From NCBI GenBank assembly GCA_030704615.1, contig CM060732.1:16862001-16926000 (forward strand): a stretch of DNA of 64,000 nt, given 5' to 3'. Position numbers and translations under genes: made by a program. The stretch comes from Takakia lepidozioides (taxonomy: Eukaryota > Streptophyta > Takakiopsida > Takakiales > Takakiaceae). A model generated the notes under the pieces. That model ran no database searches. It had not been told where the DNA came from and worked only from the letters and a program-made list of their open reading frames with translations. Shown here one piece after another: positions 34,800-45,617 of the stretch (positions are counted from its first letter, which is position 1; each line of letters opens with the position of its first letter).

Positions 34800-35235
34800 A
34801 AGCAAGAGGGAGGGTGGGAATATAGATGCATATATTGGTACACTTTTCTTTTCTGATCGTTTTTTATTATAAGACAAGCGGTTTCGGCATTGTATTGCCA
34901 AAACATGATAGTTTGTTAGTTATCTGGAAATTGTTGGTAAAACACGTAGGAAATTAGACAACGTCTGCGACGACCATGGAGAGGAACGGCGTCAAGATGA
35001 CCGTATGAAGCTGGTTCGGTTGCCAATTCGGTACCAGAAACGGCAAGGTAATCTTGTTAAGACATTATAGGACGACTGTTCCAGTCCAAATGACGATCTC
35101 TCTTTTCTCCCGCTTCTCTAGTCCAGTAGGAACATACAGCAAGGAGTTTTGGCAATTGGAGGAAGCAACATGTACAACGATGAAATATCGCAACAAAATG
35201 AATGGCTGCATCGGAACGACAGCAGGTCAGGACCA
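34800..35235. other. Spacer, no gene recognised
   Basis: Sequence to the right of the truncated Ty3 integrase, without recognisable coding or repeat structure. Confidence 0.4.
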
Positions 35236-35460
35236 GTGTTGTGCGGGTATATTGATTTCACTATACCTTTAGGGTATAAGTAAATTATTTTTGTCAAATC
35301 ATTTACCCTCCGGGTATGGATAAATTGAAATCTCAAAAAATTATTTACCCTCCGGGTATGGGTAAATTAACTTTTCAGATTTCTATATAACCCCTGGGTA
35401 TGGATATATATGCCAAAATATACCCTGAGGGTATGAATAGTTTCCGGGTATGGATAGTTA
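35236..35460. repeat. Cluster of TACCC-N3-GGGTA palindromes
   Basis: Within 220 bases: TATACCTTTAGGGTATA (about 35262), TTTACCCTCCGGGTATGG (about 35306), the same again (about 35346) followed by GTAAA, CCCCTGGGTATGG (about 35392), TATACCCTGAGGGTATG (about 35420) and CCGGGTATGG (about 35445). Arms are conserved while loops vary. Spacing is about 40 bases and irregular. The flanks are AT-rich. Confidence 0.75.
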
Positions 35461-35694
35461 TTTCAATTAATATATAATTTAATGTTTTAAAGAATGTCTG
35501 TTTATTTATTTATTTTTTGGTTCTTCAATATGTACAAAACACAAAAAATACAATCTATGGTAAAAGAGAAAATTGATAAGATATTGCATAATATTTTGGT
35601 GTTAACTTCCAATGCAAGATGGAGCACTCCTCGGAGGTTTGAGATTCAAAAAAAGGCGGCCTACGGGCATCTAAGGGTTTAATTTTTTCCCTTC

Positions 35695-36165
35695 AATAAT
35701 TTTTTATAAAGTTCTCAAGGGCTACCTCCACTTTCCAAAAAGAAAAAGAAACCACAAGGTGGTGCCAGTCATCTTTTGTGCCGTGATATTTGTTTATGAC
35801 GTTCATCCAGGCCAGCAACCGGTGGTTACCATTGGGGACAACCAACCCAGACTTGAAACATTTCCCGGAGAACACCTGTGTGGACAGTCTCTTACAAATG
35901 TGGGCAACTCATCGTTTACTTCCCGCCAGATTGGATCCTAGCTTTGGACAATGGACTCATCCACCAACACCTCCTTTCCACTGGCATCGCTCAAGGACAC
36001 GTAAAACACCCCCGAACCCTCTATGTATCCATGACTGAAATTTTGCTCCAACTTTGAGATATCCCTGGTGAGGGCTGGACGAACAACGGGCATTGATATA
36101 AGGCGGCAGAGGGGAATCATGATCTTTCCTCCAGGTACTTGCATGGACTTGTGTAAGGGGAAAAC
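35695..36165 (-). pseudogene. Methyltransferase-like family, N-terminal fragment (copy 4)
   Basis: Minus strand: MQVPGGKIMIPLCRLISMPVV (about 36145-36085), ALTRDISKLEQNFSHGYIEG, SGVFYVSLSDASGKEV, a stop at 35938-35940, then DPIWREVNDELP and, after a frameshift, LAWMNVINKYHGTKDDWHHLVV (about 35820-35760). It aligns block by block with copy 2 (ISMPVVRPPITQDIDKLE, VFYVSVKD, WKEVNEEF, WRAWMWYIDKVH). No methyltransferase-like core follows, so this is an isolated N-terminal part. It shows that these blocks belong to a dispersed multi-copy family. Confidence 0.6.
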
Positions 36166-36409
36166 AGGTGATGAGAAACACACTTGGATTTCGCAAGTAG
36201 AGTATAGAGTGTGCGGGAGATAGAGATAGCAAGGAAAGAGGCGAGACAACTGGAGAGGAGTCTGCCAAACACCCCATAGAGGAGATCCATTCATCAAGTA
36301 AGACGTTGCTTGAGCGCCATGGCAAGATGGATGAAGCCACAACATGAACAACGAACGAGCAGGGTGGATGAACACAGTTTGGCAGCATGCAAACCATTGA
36401 TCTAACATT

Positions 36410-37847
36410 GACTAACGGACGAGGGGACGTCGTCTTGTGACACTAAGGCGCATGAAACCATGTAATTAAGTTTAAGGCTCGTAAGATCTTATCAAGACGT
36501 GGATCAGGGCCACATGTCCATAACTTAGTGCTTAGTCAGCAGGCACGACCTGGGAAGACTTAGCTGATTAGTAGATGTTGGGGCGGTGATTAGAAAGTAG
36601 GGACTTGGGAAAGAAGCGATTCCACAGACTGCTGCAGGGTACAAGGTAGCAGATGGAGATCATTCGAAAAGAGACGATTCACTTTGAAGTTAAGTTTTAC
36701 TTTCAAGTTTGAGAGAGGCGATGGAGACAGAGCAGAAGAAACATGGATCTCACTAATCACTTTGCTAGACCTACTCAGTCGTGTACAGTGTACAGATCGT
36801 GTTGATACTAATCGGCCATCATAGTGAGCCGTGTGATATAAAGGAGATAGATTGGATTTACGAAGGAGAGCATATACTGTTGACATCAACGATTAAGAAA
36901 GTAACACTGGAAAACATTTGAGCAGCAACAAGTGTAGAGAGAACAATCATTGTGAGAGATTACGCTAGGATACCATGAAGTTGTCACAAAGACAAGAGAA
37001 AATGAACCAAAAGAAGCAAAGACACAAACAAAGCAACGAACACGGATTCACCTTGAACCAGTAAACTGAGAATTGCAGTATAGATTTGCAGTGGTGATTG
37101 TCTCTCACCAATCCATGGACCAAGTAGGAAAACAACATACATGGTAGTGACAAGCCACCATCACTTCCGCATTTAACTGTGCATCAAAAGCCAATTACAC
37201 TCATCAGCCCCTCAATTTGCAAGGGATAAGTGGCAAAGTGACAAGGTAAACAAACAGAGCGTGCACCTGGCCTCGCACTGTAGATAGTCACGGATAGAGA
37301 GAAGGTGCACATAAGAAAGATAAGATGAGGGTAGCTAGGCGGGATCGCAAGTAGAACTAATCTGTGCAGGCCCTGTAAACGCCAGATCGAGATGAAAGGT
37401 GGAGATAGAAAGTTGGGTAGTATGCATTGAGGGATAAATAGCACAAGTAAGCAAAGTAGCTAAGGATCACTGCCATGAAGGATGGACGGAATGTGAGTTA
37501 AGTGACTACCCGTGCACATGACGAACCATGCAAACGAGATAACGGAGTGCGGGTGCTACAGGCAGATGCCCTACGAGGGGGTCAAGATATCTTTTTTGAG
37601 CATTTGCCATACCAAAGACGAGATGGTGACATGATATCAAACAAACGAACGAATAACATAATAGTCCGGTCTAGGTGTCATGATGTTTTCCTGCTGTAGA
37701 ATAATAGGAATTTCTGACTCAGCTACAATTTTAAAACTTTTTAATGCTTTTTTCCATCGATATACTCTGTGATACCTTTGATATTGCTGCGATAAAGCAG
37801 TGTTCCTCGATATCTTGTATGCAACTGATAGTTTATCATTGATTGGA
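36410..37847. other. Spacer, no gene recognised
   Basis: Only short frames without family features. Composition is ordinary, and no repeats or element ends stand out. Confidence 0.45.
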
Positions 37848-38580
37848 TAGCAAAGGAGTGGGCCGTGGAGGAGCCACACGAGCCCCAATTTTTGCTTTAC
37901 GTAAGACAAGTGGAAGGAGAAGTCGATAGGGAGTCAAGCCCAGATTGGATCAAGGGGATCTTGGAGAAATACCAGGATGTGATGCCGGAGGATTTACCAA
38001 GTGGCTTGCCACCGCGAAGAGGAATTGACCACAAGATAGAGGTGATACCGAGATCGGAGCCGCCTGCCAAGGCGCCCTACCGGTTGAGCCACAGAGAGTT
38101 GGTCGAGCTGAAGGCACAGCTCAAGGATCTAATGTCAAAGGGGTACATCCGACCGAGTAAGTCACCTTATGGAGCCTCGGTGCTATTCGTAGACAAGAAG
38201 GGTGGGACGTTGCGGATGTGTGTCGATTACAGGGCTCTGAATAAGGTGACTATAAAAAACCAGTACCATTTGCCAAGGATCGACGACCTCTTCGATCGGT
38301 TGGCAGCAACGAAGTATTTCAGCTAGATCGATTTGCGCTCTGGCTACCATCAAATCCGAGTGGCGGAAGGAGATGAGGAGAAGACTGCGTGCAGGACAAG
38401 ATATGGATCATATGAGTTCTTGGTGATGCCTTTTGGGCTCACCAATGCACCCGCGACCTTTAGCACGCTAATGAACAGCCTTTTCCAGGAGTGGTTGGAT
38501 GACTTTATGATCGTGTACATCGCCGACACCTTGGTGTACTCGAAAACAAAGGAAAAGCACCTGGAGCACCTCAATATGAC
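37848..38580 (+). pseudogene. Chromovirus D, isolated RT fragment
   Basis: About 730 bases of the same chromovirus family, from the protease-RT linker ([18 protein letters not shown]) through [11 protein letters not shown] and [10 protein letters not shown] to the region after the RT active site (EHLEHLN). It has no LTR on either side. TAG at 38324-38326 interrupts it (KYFS-stop-IDLRS). The catalytic YIDD is changed to YIAD near 38516-38530. Both ends are abrupt, as after illegitimate recombination. Confidence 0.93.
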
Positions 38581-40620
38581 AATATGGTGAGCCTATGAAC
38601 TTGGACATGTGCGTACACATGCGATGAAATATCCACTATGCAGCTAAGACCCTATAACCATGGATTCAACCATATGATAAATGTATATAATTATGGAAAC
38701 AAGTTTCTTTCGTTTCCACAAATGTTCTCATGATATGCCATAACACATAACAAATGACGTTTAATGAAAAACCATGTAAAATTGGGTCCTCAAGAGTCAA
38801 CAATGTGTCTCACTAAAATATGATGGAATCATTAAAAATTGAAGAATGACCAAATATGGTGTATGCAACAATGTCCACGTAAGTATTTGTGTCGCTAGTT
38901 TAATTAAGTTTTGTTGTCATTGCTATCGGCTTCTGATATCTCTTGTTGTAAAAAAGGACATACGTATACACAAATCAAATATCATACAAATAAGAAATAA
39001 TAATGTCATTATAATCGAAAAATTTGTGCAAGTAAACTTACCAAATATATGCACTCAAGAAAGACATCTTGACTATGTGAGTATAAGAGAAAATCATGCA
39101 CATTTGCCTCGCATTTGCTCCAAATGCAACACATTCTAAAAGCTAGACAAATGCATCTGACATTATTTTTTTGCATCGTGCATAATGTAGTACTGAATTT
39201 GTAGTAATATAGGAAGAACACTCCACGGTTCTATGAAAGAAACAAAAATGAGGAAGACTCTTATCTAATCAAACGTAACTTATGGTGTCAATTTATTCCA
39301 AAGAGCTACTATCTTCCACTTAGAAAATGGAAAATGAAAGAACAATCAAGTGGATCTAAAATTGACATTTCACACCAAAAAGAACGAAATAAAGAAAAGA
39401 TGTGCTAAGTTTTACTTGCTTATATTATGCATTGCTTGAAAAAAAAATGAGGTAGTCCTCATTCAAGTCGATGATCAAATAGTGCACTTGAATACACTAA
39501 CTCTTCATAGTAGGATGTAGTGTAGAGCAAAAAGAGGGCTCCTGCATATTCTTCTTGTTCACTCATGCATTGTGGTTAGTTGGATGGCACAAGTGACACC
39601 GCAACGGAAGAGAAGATATCACCTACGCCATCTAGCATTCTATCCTAGAAACTGCAAGTATGTCTAGTTCTAGTGAGTTTCCTCTTTTATCCTATGTGTA
39701 TCTCTCTACCCTACAAACTGAATTGAATGAGCATAAACAAGTGGCCAAGATCTATGCTACTTGCCATCATGATTCCAAGGGTTTTCCATCTGCATTGTAG
39801 ATTATAGAAATGAATCAAACACCTATAAGTTGCCGTGAGTATACTCCTGGTACGATTAACTATTTGTGCTCTAAGTGCCCATGATGCTTTCCCTCAAAAC
39901 AATAATTTGAAGATCTTGTGAGCAATCTGCTCTAGTTCTGGCATAATCTAATGTGAGCATGAGTCATTCTAAGTCCCTGTCTCAAATTCAAACCCCCAAT
40001 CCTTAAGCATCTGATCCGTCTATATGCCCCAAACATTGCATCTCAAGAGACAAGACCTTCACCATATGCACCAAAAGATCACCATTTACTGCCCACTCAG
40101 TCTGGACTGTATCAGCCCACCTCTCACACATTGCTCCAAGTCCAAGGTGCTGATCCATGCTTACTACTCGCTTATATTCTTCCGTGGTGCCCCCATCCAC
40201 AGCGGATGGTGCGCCGAGAGACCGCTAACTCGATGGCTAACCCATCGCTCTCGGCCTTTTATTTGGCAGATCGCGGGTAATTATCCCCCTTTTGCTCTAC
40301 CCTGCACCCTGATAATATTCGTGCTCCCCAAGTTTTTCTACAACTACTTCTTTTCATCCATCCGGATGAATAAGCACACCTTTCTATGCTAATTACCACC
40401 TTCGTTCATCTATCTGTCATCCAGCTATGCTTACTTATCCATCCAGCCAGTGATGACCAACTGTTGAGTCTGTTCATCTGCCCGTCATCCTAAAAATCCC
40501 CAACTGGATGTCGTGCGCCACCTTAGCATCCATCCAGTCATCTTTTTCATCCCTGCTTTCTTCTTGAGCCTCGACACTTAGCCAAAAACTCGCTCCTCCA
40601 AATCGCGGGATTCAACATTG
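38581..40620. other. Long AT-rich spacer
   Basis: No gene, RNA or mobile-element signature recognised. From about 40320 the plus strand contains several TCATCCATCC/CATCCAGCC words similar to the target-rich sequence near 19690-19770. Confidence 0.45.
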
Positions 40621-40622
40621 CC

Positions 40623-43121
40623 CTACAACTGTAGAGCTCTCCCTTCTTTAACTACTTCCGTCCGCGGAGGTCTCCTTTTCATGTGTGCCAGTGTTCCCCA
40701 ATGATCTTCTTCATGCTCAATGGACTTGTCTTCTTCATGCAGCTCTCTCCAGCTATTTGCCTCACGGTTGGTATAACCGCTACTGGTGTCATCTTTTGGG
40801 CCTTCATCCTCATTCTTAGTGAAATACTCATTTTCTGCTCCTTCAGGCTCAAGGCATTCAGGTGGTTTCTTCTTCATTACTGCCTTCTTTTGCTGCATTG
40901 CCATGTGCTTCCCTTGTGTGGATTCAATTTGCTCATGCCCAATATTTGGAAGAATTCCATGTGTTGGACAACCTCCATTCTGAGCTGTATTTTCCATCTG
41001 CAGGAGTGCCTTCCATAGGCTGTTTTTTTTGTAGGACTCTTCACATTGTGTTCTCTTCTTTTGGCATCCGTTTCCAGCCTGGCCAGTGGCATCTGTGCCT
41101 TCTTTCGTCTCCGGCCCGTCATGCTCATCTTCAGGTAAGTCCACTTCCTTACCCTTGTTACCTCTCTTGCCTTCTTTCTTTTCAGGCAGATTTTGCCCGT
41201 CATTCTCCGTCAAGCTTTGCTCCTGTGGTTCAGCTTCTAATCTTACTCTCATTTGCATCTTTCCAGCAAAAGGCAACACTTCATTTGCTTGATTCCTTCC
41301 ATCAGCTGGTTGTGGCCTTCTTGGCAAGGTTTTCCTCAACCGTACTCGTTTCACCACCACACAATCATCACTGTTCCTCTTCCAACCTTCATCTTCACGG
41401 TCAGTGAAGTGTTCCCTCTCTCCCTCTTCATGCTTCAGCCATTCAGGTGGTTTATCTGATCCCATCGCCGCCTACATTTGCTGTATGGTCGTGTGATTCC
41501 CTTGTGTGACTTTGATTTGTTCATGCCCAATCATTGGAAGAATTCCATGTGTTGGGATAACTCCACTCTGAGCTGCATATTCCCTCACGGCCCTTGGCTG
41601 GGGCTGGTCTGTTTTCTTCTGTGAATGGAAGAATTCCATGTGTTGGTTTACTCCCATTTTGACCTTCCTTCTTCAACTCCTGTCGTGCTCTCCAGCGGCT
41701 GATTTCTGACTGGTATGGGCTGTCCGCATCACTCACTGTTTCAGTTTGACCCCCATCCAATCCAACATCAGTTTCTCTGAATTGTGTAGGTCTCTTCAAG
41801 CTTTTCCTCATAAGGACCAGCTTGTCCTTGCTTCTCTCTCCAGTGCTTGGTATTTTTCTTCTCCTTTGTACCTTGTTTTGGCATGACCTTGCTGTAGACC
41901 TCTCATGCCACTTTCCCGCCTTGACTTGAATCGTGTCCTCCCTCGAGTTTTGATCAGGAAGTTGCCCTCCCTTTTTGCAGCTCTTGTTTGCACTATGCCA
42001 ATAGATGGCAAATTATCAGGCACAAGTGTGATCTCTTGATGCTCCGTCTTCCCTTCTTCCGGCAGCGTTTTCCATGCATAAATGGCTGCCCTATTTCTGA
42101 GTTGAACACCTTCCCTTTTCTGCCTGATTTTGATTAATCTGCCACCACTCATGAGAGACCCCTTTGTCATGCTTCTTCCTCTGTGTTCAGTCCTTGTTGT
42201 TGGTTTCCTCTTACACCCCCATGACTTGGGGTACTTCCCCTTGTCCTGTAGTAACTGAGATGTAATGTACCACAAATATAGGCAACACAAGACCACCATC
42301 AGTAAGGCTTGTTTCAGCCAACCCATCACAGCCTCACTTCTTCTCTGCCACGCAACAAGGTATTCATCATTCTGTATTGAGTTGGCGTCTCCCATTTTTT
42401 GTGTGCTGCATCCTCTCCATTCCACATCAATCTTCGTCCCATCCCTTATCTCCATTTGTTGCATGTGACCGTGTGCAGGTGTTGCTGTTGTGTCAGTTTT
42501 GTTTCCTGCATCACCTTGCCACTCCCTATGTTTGCTACCACTCGCAGCTCTAGCACTTAGGTTTTGTTTTCTCTTTTCTAGACAGGTGCTTTGGGGATAT
42601 GCAACCCAAAAGCCCCCACTCTTAGGACAGTAAACACATGGCTTCTCTTGATATGGTGTAGGTCTAATAAGTGGCAACCTCACTCTTTTACTCAGTTTCC
42701 TTTGACTTGCAGTATTTCTCTTGATGTCACTCTCAGTGCTCACTCCCTCAAGCTGTACCACTCGCAATTCTCTCTCTACCATCCTTGCGATTGGTGTCCT
42801 ACTGCTGGACTTGCTGGATGAGGTGTTCTTTCCTACTCATCTCAGGTCAGTAACCCTTTCTTCCTCACAACAGTCTTCTCCTTTTGCTGTATGGCTGTAA
42901 CACGACTCCCTAAGGTCTTCTCTCACAATGTTGACTCCAGGGTACAACTCGAACCTAACCTTTTGTTTTCTTTTGTCTTTCTGTGCATGCACATGTGGTG
43001 GAGCATTCTCCAAGTCTGAAAAAGGTAATTCACTAATTTTTGTTATCATCTCTTCCTCACTTTCTGTCCTCTCACTAGGTCGCTCGATATTGAAACAAAA
43101 ATCTTTGGTCAAACGTATCAA
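40623..43121 (-). pseudogene. Unidentified charged, internally repeated protein
   Basis: Three large minus-strand frames cover 2.5 kb: 43121-42837, 42782-41808 (324 residues) and 41465-40623 (280 residues), with a bridge in another frame at 41811-41521. The protein is rich in Lys/Glu/Gln. A module PTHGILP.IGHEQI..TQG.H recurs (near 41560 and 40960, with a partial copy near 41640) and is followed by PPEWLKHEEG...REDEG or PPECLEPEG...NEDEG, so it is internally duplicated. One likely membrane segment (ALLMVVLCCLYLWYI) lies near 42290. Stops near 42837 and 41470 and frame changes near 41808 and 41600 mean it is either a pseudogene or has introns I cannot place. I do not recognise the family. Confidence 0.4.
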
Positions 43122-43139
43122 TCATCACCGAGTTCTTCT

Positions 43140-43930
43140 TAGGGATAGTTCACAATCAAGCTGTTAATATCCCATTCAAAATGCCCCACTTAAGAGATGT
43201 GTTATAGCTAAAGTGTGGAATTTGTAATGGTTGACAGCTCACACATCAGTATCCTGAGTTGTTGCCTCTTTCAGCAGTTCAAGGGTACCAAAAGGCCTTG
43301 CCAACAGATTTTTTTGTGAGGAATTAAACACTTGGTGGTGCCGCACCGCCATGGCTTCAGGTGCATTTCGGTGCCGCAATACATGAGAATGTGGTTTTTG
43401 GCCATGAATGGCATGAGCATGTTTTTTATTTATTTTGGTTATGTCTATTAATGGATCCGAGGAAAGCATACATTGTGTGGAGATACACGGGCATTGTGGC
43501 CTATTTCAGCGCCGTTATTGGTCTATATACTGCAAAGTGCCTCCTTGTTACTGCTCTTCATTCATTTTGTGGTGATTTCATAGCCCATCCTGACGTTTTC
43601 GTCCACCTTTATGAGAAGACTCCGATTTGCTACCAATACATTGACAATGTTCTGCAAATGTGATGCCTTTACAAGATTGCAAGTTCTGTGTCCCAGTGGG
43701 AAGGGTCCTACTGCACATTCCAGCATTCGCATACTGCACCTTATGCACACAGCAATCCATACGACAAAGGACACGTCCCAGCATACTAGCAATGAATTGC
43801 AAAAAACCTTAATAGAAGATTATCCAAGCATGTATATTCCCCATATGGCACAGGGAAGCTACTTGATTTCTGAAGCAAAATGTATGTGCCATGAGTGTCC
43901 GCCAGTCGAAACATGTCTACTCTAGCATGC
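43140..43930. other. Spacer with unassigned short frames
   Basis: Frames on both strands (e.g. 43361-43663 plus, 43239-43469 minus) are shorter than 105 codons and show no family features. No support for a gene. Confidence 0.4.
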
Positions 43931-43935
43931 AAGAC

Positions 43936-44591
43936 CTATGGTTCCCTCGCCCAAGAAGAAGGAACTCGAACTGGCCTCTCAAAGACCTCTTGAGTGACCG
44001 GGTGCCGATATTTGAACAAAATGTTAGCGGTTTCTGTCGCTCGGTTGAAACTAACGAGGATGTCGTGTTTATCGATAACGCCCCCTTTGTAGAAGGACAT
44101 TTTCACAGTGGGCCCTGTGTTCCCCTCCTCCTCATCCTCATAACTGAAGAGAATGTCCCCACTTTCCGAACCAGTCCGTCCATGCGTGAAGGTTTCACCT
44201 ATGCACTCATCATATGTCCACTCGCAAGAATTCCAGCGATACAACAACGCTGTGCGTGATCTGTTCGGCTCCCAGTCAAGCAGAAAGTCCAGGTCCATGA
44301 TACGCAAGAACCACCTGCTCCCCAGCCGGGGTCTAGGAGAATCGTGCAATCCTGGAAGAAACTCCATTGCTCTCAACTGGACAAGTCGAGGATCGTCCCT
44401 GTAAACATCTAGGAAGACAATGATGTCGTCTGCTTTCGGAACAATGAGTCCCGTCTGGCGTCGATACATGTGATTCGGGCACGATATGGCCTCACGACAT
44501 AGCAAGAACACAGAGCAGGGAGAAGATGGGCACAGAAGAGAAGAGTGAAGAGCAAAATGAGAGCGAGGCCGGCGGAAGAGGGATATATCAT
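43936..44591 (-). CDS. Possible secreted protein, unrecognised family
   Basis: A 191-residue minus-strand frame (44511-43936), compact and non-repetitive: QTGLIVPKADDIIVFLDVYRDD, GSRWFLRIMDLDFLLDWEP, EWTYDECIGETFTHGR, then an acidic stretch DEEEG and VKMSFYKGGVIDKHDILVSF. Just upstream, in the next frame, is a good signal peptide (SAGLALILLFTLLFCAHLLPALC, near 44575-44500). The two would join with one frame change or a short intron, giving a secreted protein of about 215 residues. I do not recognise the family. It lies directly downstream of the 64-bp repeat array at 44716-45115, so the array would sit in its promoter region. Confidence 0.4.
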
Positions 44592-44715
44592 TGCTGCACT
44601 GCCAATGTCGTATGCGGCAGAACTTGAATTTCCTCCCATATGTGTGCTTTTATTAGACAAATCCGCACCAGTTTCAGGACAGTTTGCATCTGGCACTTGT
44701 CGGCCCTATCCTCAA

Positions 44716-45115
44716 TTTTGGCGCCGTTATTGGCAAAACTCCGTCGCCGTAAGCCGGGTATTTGCTCTCCGGAGCCCGATTTCGGCGCCGTTATTGGATG
44801 GACTGCGGAAGCTCTAGCCGGGAATTTGGTTTCCACAGCCCAATTTCGGCGCCGTTATTGGTTGCACTCCGGAGGCTTCAGCCGGGTATTTGGTTTTCGG
44901 ACCCCAATTTCGGCGCCGTTATTGGCTGCACTCCGGGGGCTTCAGCCGAGTATTTGGATTCCGGACCCCAATTTCGGTGCCGTTATTGGCTGCACTCCGG
45001 AGGCTTCAGCCGGGTATTTGGTTGGCAGAGCCCAATTCAGCACCGTTATTGGCTTCACTCCCGAGCCTTCAGCTGACTATTTCTTTTCTTGTGCCCAATT
45101 GCGGCGCCGTTATAC
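44716..45115. repeat. 64-bp tandem repeat, 6 units plus partial
   Basis: Unit starts lie at 44716, 44780, 44844, 44908, 44972, 45036 and 45099, a period of exactly 64 (once 63). The core TTTCGGCGCCGTTATTGG is followed by CTGCACTCCGGAGGCTTCAGCCGGGTATTTGG in pieces. The middle units are most alike, and outer ones diverge. A single core word recurs at 45230 (TTTTGGTGCCGTTATTGG). The period is not a multiple of three, so it reads as similar peptides in all frames, and these are not genes. Confidence 0.95.
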
Positions 45116-45278
45116 CCAACCATCCTGCACTTCTGCAACAGTACTATCCACGGTTATAGGTCCCCATTGCGTTTTCGAAGTCTGCAAACCCGGATTCTAA
45201 TTCCGTTTGCGTCCCTTCCTCTGGGGGAATTTTGGTGCCGTTATTGGCCAGAATTCTGTTTTTCTATGACCTGGCTTG

Positions 45279-45600
45279 GCGGTCCATGAGCTTGGGCTCC
45301 AAGTCATGAGCGGATACTGGTACTTATGAGCTGAGTGCTTCCAACATGAGCGCAGAAATCTTTGAAAACCTTCTCTTCTTATATTACTTTCGATTATTTT
45401 ATCGTTTTGGAAAAAACCTACTGAAATTCGTAGTGTGTTACTTGGCAGCTCATGGGTGAGCCATGCCCGTTCATGAGCTCATGGAATAGCAACCCCCGCA
45501 TGATCATGAGCGTAAAAAAAAAAAAACATGAGCGGACCATTGTGTGTCTACGGAAATAGGGGTAGGAGGCACGGAAATAGGGTCATATAAAGTTGGAATG
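45279..45600. repeat. ATGAGC-rich repeat next to family copy 3
   Basis: At least eight ATGAGC/GTGAGC words (e.g. 45287, 45308, 45328, 45349, 45456, 45473, 45506, 45530), GAGCTCATGG, a poly-A run, and two CGGAAATAGGG words (reverse CCCTATTTCCG). TGAGC clusters together with CTATTTCCG also occur at 19438-19585 and 21373-21500. It ends about 20 bases from the 3' end of family copy 3. Confidence 0.6.
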
Positions 45601-45617
45601 TGACACCACTGGACTCG

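Noticed and set aside
35236-35460. Degenerate telomeric repeat (TTTAGGG)
   Set aside because: Only one TTTAGGG is present. The conserved unit is the palindrome TACCC-N3-GGGTA, not a directional telomere unit.
40862-41407. 181-residue plus-strand frame
   Set aside because: Opposite to the repeated charged minus-strand frames. The duplicated protein module is only coherent on the minus strand.
44640-45200. Overlapping long frames reading FGAVIG or RRRYWLHSGGF repeats
   Set aside because: They are the three frames of the 64-bp tandem repeat, whose period is not a multiple of three.
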